A stretch of DNA of 64,000 nt from Enterobacter asburiae. GTDB taxonomy: Bacteria > Pseudomonadota > Gammaproteobacteria > Enterobacterales > Enterobacteriaceae. Of the stretch, positions 7,635-16,145 are shown one piece after another; position 1 is the first letter of the stretch; every line of letters starts with the position of its first letter. The notes under the pieces are model-generated. The model did not search any database, had not been told where the DNA came from, and saw only the letters and a program-made list of their open reading frames with translations. The DNA lies in assembly GCA_011754535.1 (NCBI GenBank), contig JAAQVN010000001.1, positions 1,674,001 through 1,738,000 of the forward strand. The letters are read 5' to 3'. The position numbers were made by a program, and so were the translations under genes.

Positions 7635-9395
7635 TTATTTTGACCAGTAAGCGGCTTTTGCTTTCTGCAGCTTTTCATAGGCCTTCAGCAGAGACTGATG
7701 CGCCGGGAAGGCTTTCAGATCGCTGTCAACTGCCTGCAGACCGTAGAACGGCTCTTCACCGCTCAGCGCCGCGCTGGCGGCTTCAACCGCTTCAGCACCG
7801 TACATACGTACGAAAGCGTTCAGGTACTGCAGTGGCTCGCGATCGTCTTCCTGTGCAAGCAGCAACAGGGTTTGCAGGCAGCGGTAATAGTTGGTGCGCT
7901 CGGCGGAGAAGACCGACTGGTTAAACTCCATGGTCCATTCGGTCCAGGCCAGGGCCTGATCCAGATCGCCGCCCGCCAGCGCCAGCATCGCTTTCAGTTC
8001 GCCGATGCGCAGGGTGTACCAGCCGTTGTCTTTCCCGGTCGCCAGACCCAGCAGTTCGCGCACGCGGGTAAAATCATCGTGGCCCTCATCGTCCAGCTGG
8101 GCGATCAGGTTGAGATAATCTTCTTTCTCCCACTCGCTGCCCGGCAGGGACAGCAGGGTCTCACGCAGGTGCGCGCCCATGCTGTTGTTAGCCAGCCACA
8201 AATCTTCCGCCGGATAGATGTCGGACATGCCGGGCACGATGATGCGGCACGCGTAAACGCCCAGGTGTTCGTAGTCGGCAATGTAGACTTCCTGATCTTC
8301 GGCGTTGAAGATTGCCATCAGCGTGGCGAACTCTTCTTCCGTGGTACCGGCAAAGCTCCAGTCCACGAACGGATAGTCCGCGTCCTGCTTGAACATATCC
8401 CAGGAGATCAAACCGCTGGAGTCGATGAAGTGGGTTTCGAGGTTGGTATGCTCGGCCACTTCTTCATCGTCAAACGTTGGCGGGGTAAACACGTCGAGAT
8501 CTTTCAGGCTACGGCCCTGCAGCAGCTCGGTCACGGTACGCTCCAGCGCCACACCGAAGTCAGGATGCGCGCCGAAGGAGGCAAAGCAGGTGCCGTTAGT
8601 CGGGTTAAACAGCACGACGCAGATAACCGGATATTTACCGCCCAGCGAGCCGTCGTAGGCAAAGATTGGGAAACCTTCCGCTTCCAGTTTCGCGATGGAT
8701 TCCACCACGCCCGGGTAGCGCGCCAGAACGTCCGCCGGGATCTCCGGCAGGCTGATGGATTCAGCGATGATGCGGTTTTTAATGTGACGCTCGAACACCT
8801 CAGACAGGCCCTGTACGCGCGCTTCGTTGCGGGTGTTACCGGCGGACATGCCGTTGGACACATACAGGTTGCCGACGATGTTCATCGGAATATAAACGGT
8901 CTGCTCGTCAGACTGACGGGTGAACGGCAGGGCGCAGATACCGCGATCTTCGTTACCCGACTGCAGATCGATCAGCATGCTGGCAGTCAGTTCGTTTTCT
9001 GGATCGTAGAAAGCGCGCAGGCGTTGATCGAGGATCCCTTCCGGCAGTTCGTCGTCTTCGGTCAGTGGGAACCATTTTTCGTTCGGATAGTGAACGAAAG
9101 GACCTTTGGCGATGGTTTCACCCAGCCAGAAGTCAGCAAAGAAATAGTTGGTGGACAGACGCTCAAAATACTCACCCAGCGCAGAGGCCAGTGCCGCTTT
9201 TTTCGTCGCGCCTTTACCGTTGGTAAAGCAGAGCGCGCAGTCTTTGTCGCGAATGTGCACGGACCAGACGTGAGGCACCGGGTTGAGCCAGGAGGCTTCT
9301 TCGATGTTAAAGCCCAGGTCGGTCAGTTTCTGCTGGAAGCGAGTGATGGAATCTTCCAGAGCGGCGTCTTTGCCGGGGATAAACGTTTGAGTCAT
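7635..9395 (-). CDS. ycaO: YcaO, ATP-dependent cyclodehydratase-family protein
   Basis: A 586-residue protein, the founding member of the YcaO family. The ATP/Mg-binding YcaO domain spans roughly residues 1-400 and includes GKGATKKAALASALGEYFER and the glutamate-rich motifs. The C-terminal part is helical and TPR-like. In E. coli it is implicated in the RimO-dependent beta-methylthiolation of ribosomal protein S12. Unlike azole-forming YcaO enzymes it has no peptide-precursor or partner genes nearby. The frame is open 98 codons further upstream, but the ATG at 9395 gives the family start (MTQTFIPGKDAALEDSI) and length. It is divergent from ycaP, with a 127-base shared promoter region. Confidence 0.95.
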   Translation of the reverse strand: MTQTFIPGKDAALEDSITRFQQKLTDLGFNIEEASWLNPVPHVWSVHIRDKDCALCFTNGKGATKKAALASALGEYFERLSTNYFFADFWLGETIAKGPFVHYPNEKWFPLTEDDELPEGILDQRLRAFYDPENELTASMLIDLQSGNEDRGICALPFTRQSDEQTVYIPMNIVGNLYVSNGMSAGNTRNEARVQGLSEVFERHIKNRIIAESISLPEIPADVLARYPGVVESIAKLEAEGFPIFAYDGSLGGKYPVICVVLFNPTNGTCFASFGAHPDFGVALERTVTELLQGRSLKDLDVFTPPTFDDEEVAEHTNLETHFIDSSGLISWDMFKQDADYPFVDWSFAGTTEEEFATLMAIFNAEDQEVYIADYEHLGVYACRIIVPGMSDIYPAEDLWLANNSMGAHLRETLLSLPGSEWEKEDYLNLIAQLDDEGHDDFTRVRELLGLATGKDNGWYTLRIGELKAMLALAGGDLDQALAWTEWTMEFNQSVFSAERTNYYRCLQTLLLLAQEDDREPLQYLNAFVRMYGAEAVEAASAALSGEEPFYGLQAVDSDLKAFPAHQSLLKAYEKLQKAKAAYWSK

Positions 9396-9522
9396 GGCGT
9401 TCACTTTTATCGTACGTAAAGCGCGCAATGATACGGGTTTTGCGTGACGGGTGCTATCTCCGGCGAAAATAAATGGCTGGGCTATGCTTAGTGACAGTAA
9501 CTGACTGTTAAGGCATAGAAAA

Positions 9523-10215
9523 ATGAAAGCATTTGATCTCCAGCGGATGGCGTTTGATAAAGTTCCTCCTGAATTTCTGGGCGAAGTGGCGCTGCGCAGC
9601 CTGTATACCTTCGTACTCGTCTTCCTGTTTCTTAAAATCACCGGCCGTCGCGGCGTTCGGCAGATGTCGCTGTTTGAAGTGCTGATCATTCTGACGCTGG
9701 GCTCGGCGGCGGGAGACGTCGCCTTTTATGACGATGTGCCGATGGTGCCGGTGTTTATCGTTTTTGTCTCGCTGGCGCTACTTTACCGTCTTGTCATGTG
9801 GCTGATGTCGAAAAGCGAAAAGCTGGAAGATCTGTTCGAAGGGAAGCCGGTGGTTATCGTCGAGGACGGCCAACTGGCCTGGCAAAATGTGCAAAGCGCC
9901 AATATGACCGAGTTTGAGTTCTTTATGGAGCTTCGCCTGAACAGCGTTGAGCAACTGGGGCAGGTGCGTCTGGCGATTATGGAAACCAACGGCCAAATCA
10001 GCGTCTATTACTATTCTGACGACGAGGTGAAGCCGGGACTGTGTATCCTGCCGGATATGCTCATAGAGCGTTTCAGAACGGTACCTGAATCAGGCGAGTA
10101 TGCTTGCGTAAGATGTAGCCATGTTGTCGCGATGCAGCCAGGGGATCGTCAATTATGCCCCCGCTGTGCAAATCCGGAATGGACGAAGGTTAGCCGGGCC
10201 AAACGTATTACCTGA
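9523..10215 (+). CDS. ycaP: DUF421 inner-membrane protein YcaP with C-terminal zinc ribbon
   Basis: 230 residues, the same as E. coli YcaP. Three hydrophobic helices lie within about residues 26-95. A soluble DUF421 (YetF-like) domain follows, with GKPVVIVEDGQL and MTEFEFFMELR. At the C-terminus two CxxC pairs (Cys195/198 and Cys212/215) look like a zinc ribbon. The function is unknown; related YetF proteins in spore formers affect the spore membrane. It stands alone, divergent from ycaO and 162 bases before serC. Confidence 0.92.
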   Translation: MKAFDLQRMAFDKVPPEFLGEVALRSLYTFVLVFLFLKITGRRGVRQMSLFEVLIILTLGSAAGDVAFYDDVPMVPVFIVFVSLALLYRLVMWLMSKSEKLEDLFEGKPVVIVEDGQLAWQNVQSANMTEFEFFMELRLNSVEQLGQVRLAIMETNGQISVYYYSDDEVKPGLCILPDMLIERFRTVPESGEYACVRCSHVVAMQPGDRQLCPRCANPEWTKVSRAKRIT

Positions 10216-10377
10216 CAGCCATTTTGTCGGTTTTGTCGTATCGAGGCGGCAGAATGTTTTGTGTGACGCGGGGCACATTTCCCCGGTCATAAGTTTTAGA
10301 CATTGCGGCGCGTGTCACTGAATGATAAAACCGATATCCACAGTTATAACTTATGGCTTTTAGCGTGGTGAGGGGAA

Positions 10378-11466
10378 ATGGCTCAAGTCTTTAATTTCAG
10401 TTCAGGTCCGGCAATGTTACCGGCAGACGTGCTTAAACAAGCTCAACAGGAGCTGTGTGACTGGAACGGTCTGGGTACGTCGGTGATGGAAATCAGCCAC
10501 CGTGGTAAAGAGTTTATTCAGGTGGCCGAAGAGGCAGAAAAGGATTTTCGCGATCTGCTGAATATTCCCTCGAACTACAAAGTATTGTTCTGCCACGGCG
10601 GCGGCCGCGGTCAGTTTGCAGGCGTACCGCTGAATATCCTCGGTGACAAAACGACGGCTGACTACGTTGACGCGGGTTACTGGGCGGCAAGCGCCGTTAA
10701 AGAAGCGCACAAGTACTGCGTGCCGAACGTTATCGACGCCAAAGTGACCGTTGACGGCCTGCGCGCCGTGAAGCCTATGAGCGAGTGGCAGCTTTCTGAT
10801 AACGCCGCCTATCTTCACTACTGCCCGAACGAAACCATTGACGGGATTGCCATCGACGAGACGCCAAACTTTGGCAAAGATGTTGTGGTTGCCGCCGACT
10901 TCTCCTCCACCATTCTGTCTGCGCCACTTGACGTCAGCCGCTACGGCGTTATCTATGCGGGCGCGCAGAAAAATATCGGTCCTGCGGGCCTGACTATCGT
11001 CATCGTGCGTGAAGACTTGCTGGGTAAAGCGCATAAATCCTGCCCGTCGATTCTCGACTACACCGTGCTGAACGATAACGACTCCATGTTCAACACCCCA
11101 CCAACGTTTGCCTGGTACCTCTCCGGCCTGGTCTTCAAATGGCTGAAGCAAAACGGCGGCGTGGCGCAGATGGACAAGGTGAATCAGCAGAAAGCCGAAC
11201 TGCTGTATGGCGTGATCGACAAGAGCGATTTCTACCGCAACGATGTAGCGAAAGCTAACCGTTCCCGCATGAACGTGCCATTCCAGCTGGCGGACAGCAG
11301 CCTGGACAAAGTGTTCCTGGAAGAGTCCTTCGCGGCAGGCCTGCACGCGCTCAAGGGCCACCGTGTGGTGGGCGGCATGCGTGCCTCTATCTATAACGCG
11401 ATGCCGCTGGAAGGCGTTAAGGCCCTGACGGATTTCATGATCGACTTTGAACGTCGTCACGGTTAA
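10378..11466 (+). CDS. serC: Phosphoserine aminotransferase
   Basis: A 362-residue PLP enzyme (class V aminotransferase) that converts 3-phosphohydroxypyruvate and glutamate to phosphoserine for serine synthesis, and acts in pyridoxine synthesis on 4-phosphohydroxythreonine. The PLP lysine is Lys198 in [10 protein letters not shown]. The start has a good ribosome site (GAGGGGA) and gives the family N-terminus [12 protein letters not shown]. It is the first gene of the serC-aroA operon; a hairpin with T tract sits between the two genes. Confidence 0.97.
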   Translation: MAQVFNFSSGPAMLPADVLKQAQQELCDWNGLGTSVMEISHRGKEFIQVAEEAEKDFRDLLNIPSNYKVLFCHGGGRGQFAGVPLNILGDKTTADYVDAGYWAASAVKEAHKYCVPNVIDAKVTVDGLRAVKPMSEWQLSDNAAYLHYCPNETIDGIAIDETPNFGKDVVVAADFSSTILSAPLDVSRYGVIYAGAQKNIGPAGLTIVIVREDLLGKAHKSCPSILDYTVLNDNDSMFNTPPTFAWYLSGLVFKWLKQNGGVAQMDKVNQQKAELLYGVIDKSDFYRNDVAKANRSRMNVPFQLADSSLDKVFLEESFAAGLHALKGHRVVGGMRASIYNAMPLEGVKALTDFMIDFERRHG

Positions 11467-11481
11467 TTTGCTGTTTTTCAC

Positions 11482-11508
11482 CCCCGCAGCGTCCCTGCGG
11501 GGTTTTTA
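11482..11508 (+). terminator. Attenuator-like hairpin between serC and aroA
   Basis: An 8-bp perfect stem (11482-11489 with 11495-11502, CCCCGCAG/CTGCGGGG) is followed by TTTTTATT. It looks like a complete intrinsic terminator, yet aroA starts only 28 bases later, which suggests partial termination reducing aroA relative to serC. An attenuator in this position is known in E. coli. Confidence 0.85.
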
Positions 11509-11535
11509 TTATGTTGAGTTGAGAGTTTAGTTTTC

Positions 11536-12819
11536 ATGGAATCCCTGACGTTACAACCTATCGCGCGGGTAGATGGCACCATCAATCTGCCTGGTTCAAA
11601 AAGTGTCTCGAACCGCGCTCTGCTGCTGGCAGCTCTGGCAAACGGCACCACCGTCCTCACTAACCTGCTGGACAGCGATGACGTGCGCCATATGCTCAAT
11701 GCGCTGAAAGCGTTGGGCGTTCATTACACACTCTCTGACGATCGTACCCGCTGCGAAGTGACCGGCAACGGCGGCGCGCTGCAGTCGAGTGAAGAGCTTG
11801 AGTTGTTTCTGGGCAACGCGGGTACCGCGATGCGTCCGCTGGCGGCGGCCCTGTGCCTGGGGAGCAACAACATCGTGCTGACCGGCGAGCCGCGTATGAA
11901 AGAGCGTCCGATCGGTCATCTGGTAGATGCCCTGCGTCAGGGCGGCGCGCAGATTGACTATCTGGAGCAGGAAAACTATCCGCCACTGCGTCTGCGCGGG
12001 GGTTTTACCGGCGGACACGTCGAGGTTGACGGCAGCGTCTCCAGCCAGTTCCTGACGGCATTGCTGATGACCGCGCCGCTGGCCCCACAGGATACGGTTA
12101 TCACGATTAAAGGTGAGCTGGTCTCCAAACCGTATATTGATATCACGCTGCACCTGATGAAAACCTTCGGCGTTGAGGTGGAAAACCAGTCTTACCAGCG
12201 CTTCGTGGTGCGCGGGGCACAGCGGTATCAGTCTCCGGGTAACTACCTGGTGGAAGGGGATGCGTCATCCGCGTCCTACTTCCTGGCCGCGGGGGCGATT
12301 AAAGGCGGTACGGTAAAAGTGACCGGCATTGGCCGCAACAGCGTGCAGGGCGATATTCGTTTTGCGGACGTGCTGGAAAAAATGGGCGCTATTGTCACCT
12401 GGGGCGATGACTTCATCTCCTGTACCCGCGGCGAACTGAACGCCATCGACATGGACATGAACCATATCCCGGATGCGGCGATGACCATTGCCACGGCGGC
12501 GCTGTTTGCCAAAGGCACCACCACGCTGCGTAACATCTACAACTGGCGCGTAAAAGAGACGGACCGCCTGTTCGCAATGGCGACAGAGCTGCGTAAAGTC
12601 GGCGCTGAGGTAGAAGAGGGCGAAGATTACATTCGCGTTACCCCTCCGGCAAAACTGCAGTTTGCCGAAATCGGGACCTATAACGATCACCGTATGGCGA
12701 TGTGTTTCTCGCTGGTGGCGCTGTCCGATACCCCTGTGACCATTCTCGATCCGAAATGTACGGCAAAAACCTTCCCGGACTATTTCGAACAGCTGGCGCG
12801 CATTAGTACCCTGGCATAA
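11536..12819 (+). CDS. aroA: 3-phosphoshikimate 1-carboxyvinyltransferase (EPSP synthase)
   Basis: A 427-residue enzyme that joins phosphoenolpyruvate to shikimate-3-phosphate in the sixth step of the chorismate pathway. It is a class I EPSP synthase. The N-terminal [17 protein letters not shown] contains the substrate-binding Lys22, the [12 protein letters not shown] motif has Gly96 and Pro101 in the glyphosate-sensitive form, and [13 protein letters not shown] lies in the C-terminal domain. Length and start match E. coli. It is second gene in the serC operon. In K-12 ycaL follows; here the next gene is cmk. Confidence 0.98.
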   Translation: MESLTLQPIARVDGTINLPGSKSVSNRALLLAALANGTTVLTNLLDSDDVRHMLNALKALGVHYTLSDDRTRCEVTGNGGALQSSEELELFLGNAGTAMRPLAAALCLGSNNIVLTGEPRMKERPIGHLVDALRQGGAQIDYLEQENYPPLRLRGGFTGGHVEVDGSVSSQFLTALLMTAPLAPQDTVITIKGELVSKPYIDITLHLMKTFGVEVENQSYQRFVVRGAQRYQSPGNYLVEGDASSASYFLAAGAIKGGTVKVTGIGRNSVQGDIRFADVLEKMGAIVTWGDDFISCTRGELNAIDMDMNHIPDAAMTIATAALFAKGTTTLRNIYNWRVKETDRLFAMATELRKVGAEVEEGEDYIRVTPPAKLQFAEIGTYNDHRMAMCFSLVALSDTPVTILDPKCTAKTFPDYFEQLARISTLA

Positions 12820-12827
12820 TGAATACC

Positions 12828-12855
12828 TGCCGCATCACCTGATGCGGCATTTCCT
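12828..12855 (+). terminator. Probable terminator of serC-aroA
   Basis: A perfect 10-bp inverted repeat (12828-12837 with 12840-12849, TGCCGCATCA/TGATGCGGCA) lies 8 bases after the aroA stop. The T tract is short (TTTCCTT), so termination may be only moderate. The sequence also resembles a degenerate REP palindrome. Confidence 0.6.
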
Positions 12856-12930
12856 TACGCTTCCTGACGATCTTTCCCGCTCATTTCTTCTACACTCTGC
12901 TTCAATCATTCCGCAATTTGCACGCAAAGG

Positions 12931-12959
12931 TAACAGTTGCGCACGTTGGCGCGTATAAT
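12931..12959 (+). promoter_or_regulatory. Candidate cmk promoter
   Basis: A perfect TATAAT lies at 12954-12959, with a poor -35 (TAACAG, 12931-12936) at 17-base spacing. The cmk start is 45 bases further on. Confidence 0.5.
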
Positions 12960-13004
12960 GCGCGGCGTTCATGTTAACGGTATGCCTTATTTAAGGAGAA
13001 AAAG

Positions 13005-13688
13005 ATGACGGCAATTGCCCCGGTAATCACCATTGATGGGCCGAGTGGCGCAGGGAAAGGTACTCTGTGCAAAGCGATGGCGGAAGCATTGCAATGGCAT
13101 CTTTTAGATTCGGGAGCAATCTATCGCGTGCTGGCGCTGGCTGCGCTGCATCATCATGTGGATGTCGCCTCTGAAGAAGCGCTGGTACCGCTGGCTGCGC
13201 ATCTGGATGTGCGTTTTGTTTCCACCGATGGCAACCTGGAAGTGATTCTGGAAGGTGAAGACGTGAGCGGCGAAATCCGTACGCAGGAAGTCGCTAATGC
13301 GGCCTCTCAGGTGGCCGCTTTCCCACGCGTTCGCGAGGCGCTGCTACGTCGGCAGCGTGCGTTTCGTGAAGCCCCGGGTCTGATCGCTGACGGACGCGAC
13401 ATGGGAACCGTAGTATTTCCTGATGCACCAGTAAAAATTTTCCTTGATGCCTCTTCGGAAGAGCGTGCTCAACGCCGCATGCTTCAGTTGCAGGAAAAGG
13501 GGTTTAGTGTTAACTTTGATCGCCTTTTATCCGAGATAAAAGAGCGCGATGACCGCGATCGTAACCGCGCCGTCGCACCACTTGTTCCTGCAGAAGATGC
13601 TTTAGTACTGGATTCAACCAGTTTAACTATTGAGCAAGTGATTGAAAAAGCGCTACAATATGCGCGCCAAAAACTGGCACTCGCGTAA
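13005..13688 (+). CDS. cmk: Cytidylate kinase
   Basis: 227 residues, as in E. coli. It phosphorylates CMP and dCMP with ATP, recycling cytidine nucleotides from RNA and lipid turnover. The P-loop is [10 protein letters not shown] (11-20). The NMP-binding and LID regions are visible as [23 protein letters not shown] and EERAQRR. The ribosome site is AAGGAG. It lies 111 bases upstream of rpsA; in E. coli one of the rpsA promoters lies inside cmk and the two genes are partly co-transcribed. Confidence 0.97.
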   Translation: MTAIAPVITIDGPSGAGKGTLCKAMAEALQWHLLDSGAIYRVLALAALHHHVDVASEEALVPLAAHLDVRFVSTDGNLEVILEGEDVSGEIRTQEVANAASQVAAFPRVREALLRRQRAFREAPGLIADGRDMGTVVFPDAPVKIFLDASSEERAQRRMLQLQEKGFSVNFDRLLSEIKERDDRDRNRAVAPLVPAEDALVLDSTSLTIEQVIEKALQYARQKLALA

Positions 13689-13799
13689 TTGCGACCGATT
13701 TAGCAGTACCCCCGCTGCAATGGACTGACGGCGGGTATGTGAAACAACCCCATCCGGCACGGAGCCAGGTGGACGTTAATATTAACCTGAAGATTAAAC
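13689..13799 (+). promoter_or_regulatory. rpsA translational-control leader
   Basis: The leader lacks a strong Shine-Dalgarno sequence (only GAAG about 6 bases before ATG). It can fold into hairpins with GGA in their loops: stem 13711-13715 with 13731-13735 enclosing AATGGACTG, and a small GGC-ACGGA-GCC hairpin further on. This matches the E. coli rpsA leader, where S1 binds its own message and represses it. The hairpins are read by eye. Confidence 0.65.
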
Positions 13800-15473
13800 A
13801 TGACTGAATCTTTTGCTCAACTGTTTGAAGAATCCTTAAAAGAAATCGAAACCCGTCCGGGTTCCATCGTTCGCGGTGTTGTTGTTGCTATCGACAAAGA
13901 CGTAGTACTGGTTGACGCCGGTCTGAAATCTGAGTCCGCCATTCCGGCTGAGCAGTTCAAAAACGCCCAGGGCGAGCTGGAAATCCAGGTTGGTGACGAA
14001 GTTGACGTTGCTCTGGACGCAGTAGAAGACGGCTTCGGCGAAACCCTGCTGTCTCGTGAGAAAGCTAAACGTCACGAAGCATGGATCACGCTGGAGAAAG
14101 CTTACGAAGAAGCTGAAACTGTGGTCGGTGTTATCAACGGCAAAGTTAAAGGTGGCTTCACTGTTGAGCTGAATGGTATTCGTGCGTTCCTGCCAGGTTC
14201 ACTGGTAGACGTTCGTCCAGTCCGTGACACCCTGCACCTCGAAGGCAAAGAGCTTGAGTTCAAAGTAATCAAGCTGGACCAGAAGCGTAACAACGTTGTT
14301 GTTTCCCGTCGTGCCGTTATCGAATCCGAAAACAGCGCAGAACGCGATCAGCTGCTGGAAAACCTGCAGGAAGGCATGGAAGTCAAAGGTATCGTTAAGA
14401 ACCTCACTGACTACGGCGCATTCGTTGACCTGGGCGGCGTTGATGGCCTGCTGCACATCACCGACATGGCGTGGAAACGCGTTAAGCACCCAAGCGAAAT
14501 CGTGAACGTGGGCGACGAAATCACTGTTAAAGTGCTGAAGTTCGACCGCGAGCGTACTCGTGTATCCCTCGGCCTGAAACAGCTGGGCGAAGATCCATGG
14601 GTAGCTATCGCTAAGCGTTACCCAGAAGGTACTAAACTGACTGGTCGCGTAACCAACCTGACCGACTACGGCTGCTTCGTTGAAATCGAAGAAGGCGTTG
14701 AAGGCCTGGTGCACGTTTCCGAAATGGACTGGACCAACAAAAACATCCACCCATCCAAAGTTGTTAACGTTGGTGATGTAGTGGAAGTGATGGTTCTGGA
14801 TATCGACGAAGAACGTCGTCGTATCTCCCTGGGCCTGAAACAGTGCAAAAACAACCCATGGCAGCAGTTCGCGGAAACCCACAACAAGGGCGACCGTGTT
14901 GAAGGTAAAATCAAGTCTATCACTGACTTCGGTATCTTCATCGGCCTGGACGGCGGCATCGATGGCCTGGTTCACCTGTCTGACATCTCCTGGAACGTTG
15001 CAGGCGAAGAAGCAGTTCGTGAATACAAAAAAGGCGACGAAATCGCTGCAGTTGTTCTGCAGGTTGACGCAGAGCGTGAGCGTATCTCCCTGGGCGTTAA
15101 ACAGCTCGCAGAAGATCCGTTCAACAACTGGGTTGCACTGAACAAGAAAGGCGCAATCGTAAACGGTAAAGTGACTGCAGTTGACGCTAAAGGCGCAACC
15201 GTAGAACTGGCTGACGGCGTTGAAGGTTACCTGCGCGCTTCTGAAGCTTCACGTGACCGCGTTGAAGATGCCACTCTGGTTCTGAACGTTGGCGACGACG
15301 TTGAAGCTAAGTTCACCGGTGTTGACCGTAAGAACCGTGCAATCAGCCTGTCTGTTCGTGCTAAAGACGAAGCTGATGAGAAAGATGCAATCGCAACTGT
15401 TAACAAACAGGAAGATGCAAACTTCTCTAACAACGCAATGGCTGAAGCTTTCAAAGCAGCTAAAGGCGAGTAA
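13800..15473 (+). CDS. rpsA: 30S ribosomal protein S1
   Basis: 557 residues with six S1 (OB-fold) RNA-binding repeats. The first two bind the ribosome (via S2) and the others hold mRNA near the decoding site. Repeats 3-6 each show the pattern G.V..(I/L)TDYG.FV..GV.GL.H.S. It is needed for initiation on structured or weakly Shine-Dalgarno messages and is also a Qbeta replicase subunit. Codon use is that of a very highly expressed gene, which accounts for the antisense open frames across it. Its own leader has a weak ribosome site. ihfB follows after terminator-like hairpins. Confidence 0.98.
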   Translation: MTESFAQLFEESLKEIETRPGSIVRGVVVAIDKDVVLVDAGLKSESAIPAEQFKNAQGELEIQVGDEVDVALDAVEDGFGETLLSREKAKRHEAWITLEKAYEEAETVVGVINGKVKGGFTVELNGIRAFLPGSLVDVRPVRDTLHLEGKELEFKVIKLDQKRNNVVVSRRAVIESENSAERDQLLENLQEGMEVKGIVKNLTDYGAFVDLGGVDGLLHITDMAWKRVKHPSEIVNVGDEITVKVLKFDRERTRVSLGLKQLGEDPWVAIAKRYPEGTKLTGRVTNLTDYGCFVEIEEGVEGLVHVSEMDWTNKNIHPSKVVNVGDVVEVMVLDIDEERRRISLGLKQCKNNPWQQFAETHNKGDRVEGKIKSITDFGIFIGLDGGIDGLVHLSDISWNVAGEEAVREYKKGDEIAAVVLQVDAERERISLGVKQLAEDPFNNWVALNKKGAIVNGKVTAVDAKGATVELADGVEGYLRASEASRDRVEDATLVLNVGDDVEAKFTGVDRKNRAISLSVRAKDEADEKDAIATVNKQEDANFSNNAMAEAFKAAKGE

Positions 15474-15570
15474 TATCAGGTTCTCGGCATCATTTGAGCT
15501 GTAACGCATTTACAGCGCGAAGGATGAGGAGCAGACTTGACAGATTGCAGGATTCGTCCTGTAATCAATA

Positions 15571-15600
15571 ACAAAGGGCGGCTACGGCCGCCCTTGTTTA
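15571..15600 (+). terminator. Terminator-like hairpin after rpsA
   Basis: A strong 9-bp stem (15574-15582 with 15587-15595, AAGGGCGGC/GCCGCCCTT) closed by a TACG tetraloop ends in TTGTTTA. A smaller hairpin with a TTCG loop precedes it at about 15544-15565. Together they probably end the cmk-rpsA transcript while letting some through to ihfB. Confidence 0.75.
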
Positions 15601-15643
15601 ATGAGCTGTTCAGCTAATTGGTTTGAAAGGAACCGGAGGAATC

Positions 15644-15931
15644 ATGACCAAGTCAGAATTGATTGAAAGACTTGCCAGTCAGCAACCGCATATCCCTGCC
15701 AAGGCAGTGGAAGATGCCGTAAAAGAGATGCTGGAGCATATGGCCTCCACTCTTGCCCAGGGCGAGCGCATTGAAATCCGCGGTTTCGGTAGTTTTTCTC
15801 TGCACTATCGTGCTCCACGTACCGGGCGTAACCCGAAAACTGGTGATAAAGTCGAGCTGGAAGGTAAGTACGTTCCACACTTTAAGCCGGGTAAAGAGCT
15901 GCGCGATCGCGCCAATATTTACGGCAACTGA
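15644..15931 (+). CDS. ihfB: Integration host factor beta subunit
   Basis: A 95-residue HU/IHF-family DNA-bending protein that pairs with IHF-alpha, shaping promoters, replication origins and recombination sites. The minor-groove arm is visible as [14 protein letters not shown] with the intercalating proline. The ATG at 15644 is preceded by GGAGGA at optimal spacing; an in-frame ATG 7 codons upstream (15623) is rejected because it would place the ribosome site inside the gene. It ends in NIYGN, one Asn longer than the 94-residue E. coli protein. Confidence 0.97.
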   Translation: MTKSELIERLASQQPHIPAKAVEDAVKEMLEHMASTLAQGERIEIRGFGSFSLHYRAPRTGRNPKTGDKVELEGKYVPHFKPGKELRDRANIYGN

Positions 15932-15963
15932 GTTTAGCCAGCCGGTTAAACTGGGTTCGAAAG

Positions 15964-15987
15964 AAAGCACCTGCGGGTGCTTTTTTT
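15964..15987 (+). terminator. Terminator of ihfB
   Basis: A stem AAAGCACC/GGTGCTTT (15964-15971 with 15976-15983) and TGCG loop is followed by a run of seven T residues, 33 bases after the ihfB stop. Confidence 0.92.
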
Positions 15988-16145
15988 GTACCCGTCGCTT
16001 TCTTTCTGAAGGTGCCTCGCATTTTCCGTTTCGTTTTCTGTAACGCATAAAATACATTGCTGCGCTTGCTGTAAATCGCATCCTTCTTACCTGACGACCC
16101 GCACCACCCGCTAGCATACTGCCACCCTGAAACAGGGAGGTAGCA

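Noticed and set aside
9396..9689. Extended YcaO N-terminus of 98 residues
   Set aside because: The added sequence runs into the divergent ycaP gene and has no family similarity; the ATG at 9395 gives the conserved start and length.
15543..15565. TTCG-loop hairpin after rpsA as a separate small RNA or terminator
   Set aside because: The stem is short with G-T pairing and no T tract; it is noted only as an accessory to the stronger hairpin at 15571-15600.
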